Shown piece by piece: positions 55,875 to 64,000 of a stretch of DNA of 64,000 bases. Within the stretch, counting starts at the first letter, position 1. Every line of letters starts with the position of its first letter. The position numbers and the translations under genes were made by a program. The stretch comes from Wolfiporia cocos (lineage: Eukaryota > Basidiomycota > Agaricomycetes > Polyporales > Phaeolaceae): the NCBI GenBank assembly GCA_029448655.1, contig JACCLO010000006.1, forward strand, positions 1,302,001 to 1,366,000, written 5' to 3'. The notes under the pieces are model-generated. The model was not told the origin of the DNA and did no database searches. It worked only from the letters and a program-made list of their open reading frames with translations.

Positions 55875-57359
55875 CTGTGCTTGAAAATCTGGCTGAAGCT
55901 CTAAGATATGTTTCATGCAGCAATCTGGTGCATCAGGGTCACACGCATCAGGACATTGCATTCAAAGACCAGCTGAGGGCCATAATCCACATTCAAGTAA
56001 TACCTGTTTCATCCCTTGCAGCAGATCAGGGTATTTGGGGTGGTCTGATGGGAATATCATTGGCTGTATTATCTTCTTGCCATCATGCTTGTACCATCCA
56101 TTCTGCATTTGGGCATGTTTTCCACCCAGATGCAGATTCATCCTCAAAATGAGGAGAGCATCCAAGGCATATGCAGAGTGGCCTTGAGAGTTGTACCCTG
56201 GACCATGTTCTCATTTGAAGGTAGGGATTATCTTTTCCTTAAGCTGGAAAAATCATGAATCAAAGGGCACAATTGCCATGAGATCGACATACCTGCTTAA
56301 TGAACAATTCACCATTCTAGTACCCATCATAGTTCTTGCCATATTCAAGTGTCTGGCTTGCATCCTTCAACCAGCCAACTGTCAAACATATGACATGGCT
56401 CTGATGGACTCTATGCCCCTGGCCTTTCTTCTTAAGGTGATGCTCATCCAAGTATACCTAACTCCTGGCTTTTGCATTGTATGCTTGAGCTGTTATCTCA
56501 TCATGAAAACAGACAATGATTCGATGGGCGGGGTATGTGGGCAAAGAGCAGGAAGTGTGGATGGGCCCGGCATGATTTCAGTGCAATCTCCAGGTGCATC
56601 TCCCTCTTTATCATCTTCTGACTCAGAGCTTGACAGGTCAGAGGTGTAGCTGACTGCCATATCTTCAGTGTATGTAAGAGAGCTAGTTGACACAGAAGAT
56701 GCAGCAGGTCCTGGTGCAGAGCAGGATATCTGCCCTGCAGCTTGTTGGTGCACCCCATAGCCATTTAGGATGAAGGTATGCATCATTTTCACACCATTTC
56801 TGGTTTGAAAATCAGCTTGCACTGATCTCAGCAAAGCGGAGCAATACTCATGTCTCTCACAGCAGGGCATCTGCATCCACTTTGCTGTGTGCTGCCTTTG
56901 CATGATATTGCTTTGTGCGTGGTGCAAGACCATTGTATCCTAACCCCTGGTGACTTTCTGCCTTCTCCACTCCTTCTCGGTTTTTTTGGCTGATCTTCTC
57001 ATAAGCTGTAGGCTGGTACTGAGTATTCCCCTTGACCTCAGAATCTGGTAGCTTGACTCCCTCATGCCGCAGTTACTCAGGTTCATCATCTGAATCCTCC
57101 TCCTTGTCAGAAATCTCCCATACACCATCACTCTCCTCATTCTCACGAGCAACTCCTCCCATCCACTGGCACTTCTTGCTGCTGTTTCCATTGGAGGTAA
57201 GGTCAACAACTTCCAAAGAAGCTTCTTTTGATTGTATTCTCTTTGCAAGGGCTTCCTTTCATGCATGCACAAGATTCTGTGCCTTTTTGCGGTCCTGTGC
57301 AGAAGGACGAGCCATGAAGGTGCATGGAGAAATGCTATTGTATCATGGCAACAGCACAC

Positions 57360-58235
57360 AGTGTGTGTTCCTAGTTTTGACTAGCTATACAGGGTAGCTC
57401 TATTATTTTTTGGAATATAGATATATATTTGGCCCTGGCTGATTTTGCTAGTATTAGCAGCTAAGTGATTTGCACCATAGCCACTTTGTCATTTCCTCTC
57501 ATTTCTACCTCGTACATCCACCATTCTCAATCCCAAAAGCTCTGATGGCTGGTAGAGCATTCAAAGAGGGAACAGCTGCTTCCTGGAATGTTTCAAATAG
57601 AAATTGAGTGAGTAAATGTGCATACAGCTTTTGTTTCTGCATTCTGCTCTGAGTTCTTGACCACCTCTGAGTTGGATTATGTAGATTGCTATTTATTTTG
57701 TTATATGTGTTCCATTTCTTCTCTCATGCATGTGTCATTTTGCATGCACTGATGTCATGCACAGTACAGCATGACCCTGCAAGGTATGACTTGCCACAGC
57801 TCATGAGAAATGTGTTATGGGTCATATACTTGTTCGATATATTCAAGTCCACGGATATAAGTCTTCTCCCCTAAGTTGAAAGACTTGAAGGTTCATTCAA
57901 TATCCAAGTTTTCTGTCACAAGGATATAATTTCAATGCGCAAGTCCAGAGGTGGCTTGCCTACTGTCTTCAATCACTCAATGAGACAAGCAAATATTGTG
58001 CTACCTCAGACTTCATGTAAAATTCCTTGTGTGCTAATCAAACTATACCGGGGCATTGAGCTTAACTTCCTCTACAATCTGGCATTGAGAGTTCCCTTAT
58101 CGAAGCTCCTCTTCAGGCAGTGGAATTTAAACAGTGGTTGAATGTCCTTATCAACGTATGACCACTCAATGAGACAGTGTCACATCATGCCCAACTAGGC
58201 CCAATTAGGTATATCTCATCAACTGATAATTGATA
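57360..58235. other. Spacer between two degenerate transposases
   Basis: It includes about 57495-57645, which resembles the right half of the repeat at 32.9-33.1 kb. No gene seen. Confidence 0.35.
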
Positions 58236-59158
58236 CTACATCTCTTCATCCTCATTCTCATCTGCTTCCTCACCGTCCCCTTGCTCACTCTCAATCGGAT
58301 CCTCTGCTCGCATCTTTGGCCATGTTATTGGCTCCTCTAGAGTCACACACTTTGGCTTTGGCCACCGTTTGACCCTTTCCTCGACCCTGACTTGTTCACA
58401 CTCCGCCTTATATGCCTCAAGTACCCTTTTGAATTCATCTTTGCATGCTGTGTTGTGTCTTTTCCACAATGCCTCCATGATTTTCCATTGTGATAACTCC
58501 TCTGCATGGCTTGCCCTAGTAGTTTTGTTCCTCTCCATCTCTACTGCCTTTGTCTGAGCTTGCTGATCAATGTCGTCCACTGCTTGGCAATAGCTCTCAT
58601 TGGTGAGTAACTTTGGCATACCATCACTGAACATCTTGCTTAGCTTCTTCTTTGATGCATTCTCTTTTGCATGCAGCTGAGACTTAACCCATCCCATGTA
58701 TACCTCCTGTAGAGCCATGGTAGCTTGTATATTGATAAGCTGCTCCTTCCTTGCCTCATCACATGCAATGCTCTCATGTAGCACATGCTGAAGCATCTCC
58801 TTGTGGACTGTCGATGGCACCCCCCGAAGCAGATTGTGGTAAAAATGGGTCTTTCATGGTGATACAATAATGGAAGTGGGTGTTGGAGGCTAATGACTTG
58901 AATTGATCGGGGCATATTGTGTCAGGTAAGCAGCAGATGTCTCTGCTAGCATAGTGGAAGCAAAATGCTCATATAATGCATTCCCCCCACTTGCTGATCC
59001 ATCTTGGCATGCAGCATGTGTGCTACTGCTTGCACAGAGGATGTGGGTTGGAATGTTAAATGGGCGTGAGTAGATGATGCCTGGCTTAGCATCATTGCCT
59101 CTGCAGAGATAGCATCATGGTTGAATGGGATGATTCCAGTCTTGCAAAACACTGTGTG

Positions 59159-60317
59159 TGTTACAGATTGAATATCCATTCAGCTGAGATGACTGAGCAA
59201 GTTACTTAGCAGGTCAAATAGCACACTACTTGTAATCTCTGGGGTTGGTACCAGAGAGTCAGAGCCTTGATATACAAGTTGGAGCTTAGTTTCCTAAGTT
59301 TGAGAACGGGTATAAGATCCTTGTAATCCCAACAAGGTTGAGCTAAGGAACTCAGCCAGTATATACATTATATACTGCTGCTTATCATGTGGGATCACAG
59401 TGTCCTTGGTACTCAATGATGTGCTGGGCCCAGCCCAGCCCAAAAGCCCCAGCTTTGGCCTGGCTTTGGACAGCCCACAGCTTTCCAAAACCTCAGGCCA
59501 GGCCCTCACTGATGGCTCATGGCTTGGCCCAGCCTGGGCCGGGGCTGAGCCAGGGCCTACCACTGCTAGGACAGTCATTGCTGTAGCTTTGAAAGTTCGA
59601 AATACACCATTGTCAACTGTTACTTGATGAAAAGGAATGCTGAGGCCTACAAGTCAGAGTAGGATTAAGTGTCAAAATAACCTTCCACCGGTGTGATGTT
59701 CAGTAGTGCACCTGCCATATGGGGTATTGTATAGGTGCCCAATGGTACACAGCAGGCTTCAACATTAAGGATTTGACTTAGGGGCCTTTCTATGGTTTAA
59801 TAAACAACACAGAGGTACTACATTGGAGTTGAGCATATTTCTACCATGTACAATCTTATATTGTAGTTGCTGGACATTGTATCCAATAGGGTCACTGCCC
59901 AATGGCTTGGCCCGGCTCGGCCTGAGACACAAGCTGGGCCCTGGGCCATCTCAAGCCATCGTGTAAAGCCCGGCTTGGCCCAGCCCAGCTCACAGCCCAA
60001 AGCCAAGCCTGGCACATCACTATTGGTACTGCTACTACTATGTCCATAAGGCCAGTATGCTATATTGATGGATAGGAATGTTGTGGTTGAACATAACAGA
60101 GGCTGAGACATGAGAACCCGTGTGGTTAGACACAGAATACAGGTTAGAACATGATACAACTGGAATGTATGGGTATAGGGTGTTGGAACATGAAATAAGG
60201 GTCCCCAGTTGAACGGGGGTTCCTAGAATAAAGTGCGCAGTGAGGTGGTTGAACGCTAAGTCTCATTATACAGTGAGGTGTCAGAAAAAAACAACAATAT
60301 GTGTGTAAACCATAACA
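59159..60317 (-). repeat. Solo LTR, family LTR3, with nested hAT-type MITE
   Basis: On the minus strand it runs TGTTATGG...CTGTAACA. It aligns in pieces with the LTR3 at 62830-63350. Flanks are GTGTG and GTACG (two mismatches). Without the 609-bp insert plus its duplication it is about 540 bp, similar to the other copy. Confidence 0.8.
59414..60022. mobile_element. 609-bp non-auton. hAT-type MITE with GGCCCAGCC-rich ends
   Basis: Terminal inverted repeats CAATGATGTGCTGGGC and GCCTGGCACATCACTA (two to three mismatches), with exact 8-bp duplication TTGGTACT (59406-59413, 60023-60030). Both subterminal regions are packed with GGCCCAGCCC-like motifs in opposite orientation, as in hAT elements. 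No coding capacity. Confidence 0.88.
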
Positions 60318-61480
60318 GTACGTATGTTGTCTGCAGTGAGTGCCTTGACATGTGCCCTTCCATATATTGATAGGAAGTTTGATTTCGACACCTTCTGACC
60401 TGTTTTGTGCTCTAATCTGTCATGAGCTTCAGTCCAGCACCATTTGAGGACACTGAAGATGACAACATCGAGGCCTCGGTAAATATGTGTAGAATGTGGT
60501 GGATAGCAGACAACACTGATGTGGTTTGCATGTGCATAGTCCAGGAATCCCTTTGTGCAGTGCAAAACATGCCCATCTATGAGCAGAAGTCTGCAGTGAC
60601 CTGCAGCCTTTTCCTTTGTCTGCAAATCAAACTGTCTGATCCATTAATGCCAATCCTGCCTGTTGTGTATCCCATCTTTGAATAGCCAAGCCTGAAGCCA
60701 GTGAGTGAATATCACATTTTACGAAGCATCCCATACTCACAGAGCATTGAGGGAATTATCTTGCATCCAGCTTGTTTGGAAGCCTTTTCCCTTGAATATC
60801 ACTGCAGGAGGTATGGATGTTCCACTGCTGCAGATTGTGACAATCACAGTGATATTTTCCTGCTGCCGCTCCACTGCTGGTTCTGAACCTTACTGCCAGC
60901 TGGTCCCCAGACCCGTTCACTTGTTCCCACCCCTTTCTGTATGCCCATTTTATCAGCCCCATATGAACACTCTGGGGCAATTAGTTCGTTGCCCTCCTCT
61001 TCATCAATTTCCTCCCTCAGAATGTCAAAAAAAATGCGTTATGTGTTGTATGATTGACTGCCCGTGCTCGTGAGTGATCAAGTGAGTGTGACCAATATGG
61101 CTTGACTCATTCGCTATGCTTTTCCAGGAGTGCATTGCCCAACACTTGCCTACTCCACTCTGCAGAAATCTGTCTCCATATCATGCCTGGCATATATCAT
61201 TGACTGCTTCTTTGATGTAGCAGTGGGTTAGGGGAAGGCCTTGCTGTTCCATTTGGATAATGAATGCTAGCACAGCCTCTGTCTCTTCCAACATGAGTCA
61301 ACTCTTCTTGCTAGTAGAATCATTCCTGCTCCTTCCATCTGCCACTTGCTACAACATGGTCTGCTCATTTATTTTTATCTGGATTTTAGTCTCCTTGAAA
61401 CACTCCTCCTCTTGTCTTAGGATCCTGACATATGCCATTACCCAGGCTCAAACCTAGGTACTTCCACATCACATCACATG

Positions 61481-62015
61481 ACCATCCCTACACCATAGTC
61501 TAGTGGGAGTACCATTACCTACAGTCACAGTTAGGTCCTGCATAGCTAGCATTACATTACATAAGCACCCACGGTACACTGATATGCTGCAGTGCCCACT
61601 GATCTAAGAAATGGAGTCCAAGGACCTTTAGTGCTAGATGCAAGGCTCTTCTAAATCCTGAGCCAGCTGGAAAGGCAGAAGTTTCAAAGCACAGCAGCCA
61701 CAGTGGACATGAATACTATGTGGCTGGCAGCAGCAAGGAGTGTTCAGAGGGAGGGGAGTGATGAAGTGATTTGACCAACAAGCTTGTGGTGATCCCATCA
61801 AGGCAGCGGCTGCCAGCATCAGACAAATTTCTGAGGGGATGACTCACTCAGTAACTTCCCAAAGACATTCACCAAAGGAAAAGCCAACCTGGCTGGTTCT
61901 ATTCACAGAAGCGCTGGGGTTCACAAAGTTCATAATGCAAGAAGCATCGAATGCACCATCAGACAGGTGATGGGCAAGTGGGAGATATGAGAGAAGGTGT
62001 CAACAGTGATGAGGG
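61481..62015. other. Spacer, no gene seen
   Basis: Short frames only. Confidence 0.35.
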
Positions 62016-62535
62016 TGACACAGAAACCTTGTGTCCATCCCCACTACTGGCCCCATGGCCATCCCACTAACCCAACATTTAACACACCATGCCCACTTCC
62101 CATCCTGTAAGGTCCCTGCAAGGTACACACTCCTTCAGGATTTGGCTTAGAGTAAGAGAGCAGATGTTGAGGTCAAATGTCGAGGTCGCAGACTTAGTGA
62201 GAGGTATCACAAGCAGCAGAGTGTGGAAGTTTAAGAGGGACACGCCCCTAGATGATACATTGAACTGTCTGAGGAGTATGCCTCAGACTGACCTAGTATA
62301 TATATATGCAATGCACTATTCTACTGTAATCCTACCCTAAAGCGCAAGGCCTGGGCGCAGGCACTGTAAGTCAAGACACAGCCACATCACATGCTACATC
62401 ATGTTACAAGTGGATATCTTATCTTTTAGTAGCCAGGCACCAATCTGATCTATTATGTCAGGTGGTTGGGGTTTATGAAGTTGTTAGTTCGAGACTGAGG
62501 GGGGGCATTCTATCCATGCCACAAAAACCATGACA
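62016..62535 (-). repeat. Solo LTR, family LTR2, copy H
   Basis: On the minus strand it runs TGTCATGG...CTGTGTCA, 520 bp, exact duplication GAGGG (62011-62015, 62536-62540). It contains a TATATATA box flanked by the GAGGAGTATGCCTC inverted repeat found in other copies. Confidence 0.88.
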
Positions 62536-62829
62536 GAGGGGTCAGAGGGTGGCCACAAGAGTCCTGAACAACTGCCAAAGCAGGGTCTGAGGTCTTGAAG
62601 GGGCAACCAAGGGGCTGAGGTCAGGGCCAAACAAAAGTAATGGGTGGAGGCTTGTCTGAGGAACAGGAGCATTGGCAGGAGGGCCACTACTTGGGAGCTG
62701 TGGTCCAGGTTCAGGTCTTCTAGCTGGGACATGTCCAAGTCAGATATCATGAAGTTGTCCACCAGAGACAAGTCACTGCAAAGGGACCAACCAACCATCA
62801 AGCCAGTTGCTACCGCATCAGCTGACCAG

Positions 62830-63350
62830 TGTTATGGTCCGTATGAAATCATCTGAATATCTTTGATGCCTCGCTGGAGAAGGGGACTTAGCGTTCAACC
62901 GTAGTATCCCGTGTTTATTTCTAGGGTTCCCTGTTCAACCAGTGATCCTTGTTTCATGCACAACAGCCCTATGCCCATGGTCTCGCAGCGTATCAGGTTC
63001 TAGTTGATATCTTGTGTCTAACCACAGGACTTCTGCGTTTCAGCCACTGTTGCACTCAACCGCAACGTTTCAGCTTAGTTATCTTAACGTACTAGCCTTA
63101 TGGACTTCGTGGTAGCAGTACCAAGAACACTATGACCCTGATTGCAGAATGGTAGTATAAAACCCTGTTGTAAATACCGGTCGAGTCCCTCAGCTCGAAT
63201 CTTATACTCGTTCTCAAAGGCTTGAGCAATTAAGCCTGCAGCCAGTATATCAATGCTCGACTCCGCTGAGTCCGACGAGTAGTGCGCTACTCGATACGCT
63301 GAGTGACTCGACTTAGTTATTTCAGCCAAACGGATATTCGATCCGTAACA
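62830..63350 (+). repeat. Solo LTR, family LTR3
   Basis: TGTTATGG...CCGTAACA, 521 bp, exact duplication ACCAG (62825-62829, 63351-63355). It shares termini and the ...ATTCGATCCGTAACA end with LTR1 but differs internally, so it is a related family. Confidence 0.92.
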
Positions 63351-63355
63351 ACCAG

Positions 63356-64000
63356 GAGGGAATGGTGTGGGCACTACAGCAACAAAGATCAATGGGTGGG
63401 CACTAGTGCTGGATGCATCAGTAACAACCAGGCTAATGTTAGTATCATAAATGCTGACCACTCAGCCACCAAACACAAACAAGCACTCACTGATGACAAC
63501 TCTTGCTGTGGTGGGCTGGTAGTAGTGCTGGGTCGCTGGACTAAACAGGTGGCAAGTGACATGAGGGAAGTAGTCATGAGGAAATGCAGTGAGATTGAAG
63601 CTGAGGGAGGGACACCCTACAGCACCGTCTCTTATATGTACATGGCAGCACAATGACTAAGTCTACCCTAATGTCCCTGGTCTGTGTGCCACCAGTAGTG
63701 GTGTGCACCATAACAAGCCAACTACATGTGATAATGGAACAGCCTATAGCACAAATGCCTACACCCATGTGATATGACTGGGCCTTGCCTGAGCCTTCTC
63801 TGAGGTTCCATGAGATACCCAAGGGTTCTCCAATGTTCTACAGGATTCTGACCTAGATCCAATGCCATATAGGGAACACATGATCATGGGATAGTTGCTT
63901 ATGTAAGTGATGGATTATGTAGGCTGGTCTAGAGCATTGACCAGCACCTAACTATCATGTGATCTTAAAAAGTGCGAGAGTTTGAGTACAGCTAATGCCA
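63356..64000. other. Window end, no gene seen
   Basis: A 117-codon frame (63303-63656) begins inside the LTR and shows no recognisable domain. Confidence 0.35.

Larger units (their letters stand above)
53700..57315 (-). pseudogene. Degenerate Tc1/mariner-like (DDE_3) transposase
   Basis: It reads from the ATG at 57315 (MARPSAQDRKKAQNLVHA, then TGA) with an acidic N-terminal region. It continues through MNLHLGGKHAQMQNGWY, FPSDHPKYPDLLQGMKQVL and CCMKHILELQPDFQAQR, then after an insertion through VQEVIEDAGHCCLFLPKFHC, ELNPIEL and, after a second insertion, FWGAINHYLHKNC and MPRALASVDLLTI. The HCELNPIE/FWG motif carries the last catalytic acid of the family. Two LTR2 copies sit inside the gene, and frameshifts and stops are frequent. 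The type is the large basidiomycete Tc1-like family. Confidence 0.72.
58236..61480 (-). pseudogene. Degenerate pogo-like (DDE_1) transposase, split by an LTR
   Basis: On the minus strand it runs from about 61480. The helix-turn-helix region is recognisable (FIIQMEQQGLPLTHCYIKEA) but holds stops. Then comes TVIVTICSSGTSIPPAVIFK and GKGFQTSW, then the DDE core CRLLLIDGHVLHCTKGFLDY and VCYPPHSTHIYRGLDV. After the LTR at 59159-60317 it continues VFCKTGIIPFNHDAISAEAM and a lysine-rich tail ending ENEDEEM at 58239. An apparent one-base deletion near 60860 shifts frame. This is the DDE_1/CENP-B-like family, which inserts at TA in other fungi. Confidence 0.75.

Overview
The window reads as nuclear DNA of a filamentous basidiomycete, probably an Agaricomycete. 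Genes are split by many 45-70 nt GT-AG introns, divergent promoters are short, and the gene families (CapZ beta, MetAP1 with a C6H2 finger, a lineage-type G-alpha, berberine-bridge-like oxidases) and transposons (chromodomain Gypsy, hAT, pogo-like and Tc1-like elements) all fit. Species cannot be fixed from sequence alone. No rRNA, tRNA or CRISPR was recognised.

Layout. (1) 1-17 kb is GC-rich and gene-dense: a Nudix diphosphoinositol-polyphosphate hydrolase, a divergent pair (bHLH factor and a DUF4604-like protein), an unknown 666-aa protein, a divergent pair (cyclophilin CYP10 and an unusual G-alpha subunit) and F-actin capping protein beta. (2) 17.8-19.1 kb carries two tandem micro-genes, each encoding a 31-aa four-cysteine peptide behind a strong TATA box. 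(3) 21.3-29 kb holds two tandem FAD-linked (BBE-like) oxidases with identical intron layout and the 3' stub of a third. Two near-identical 273-bp foldback MITEs in opposite orientation lie between the two intact genes. (4) 30.5-32.5 kb is methionine aminopeptidase 1 on the minus strand. Its zinc-finger frame can only be read if a 2-nt microexon is spliced in. (5) 32.6-64 kb is almost wholly transposons nested in transposons.

Nesting in the right half. A hAT transposase gene (about 36.2-48.5 kb) is split by a young Gypsy element (36,404-44,848, two 710-bp LTRs differing at two sites) and by a 1.2-kb long-TIR element carrying a SWIM-type finger. Removing both insertions with one target-site copy restores the hAT frame. 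The Gypsy encodes Gag, a protease-dUTPase protein, RT-RNaseH-integrase-chromodomain, and a further zinc-knuckle ORF overlapping the 3' end of pol. Three LTR families are represented by solo LTRs, most with exact 5-bp duplications. A degenerate Tc1-like transposase (53.7-57.3 kb) and a degenerate pogo-like transposase (58.2-61.5 kb) are each broken by LTRs, which are in turn broken by other elements. A truncated copy of the Tsg101/Vps23 UEV domain lies at 48.8-49.2 kb.

Exon boundaries were read by eye from splice signals and family conservation. Coordinates of CDS features span start codon to stop codon, with exons listed in the evidence.
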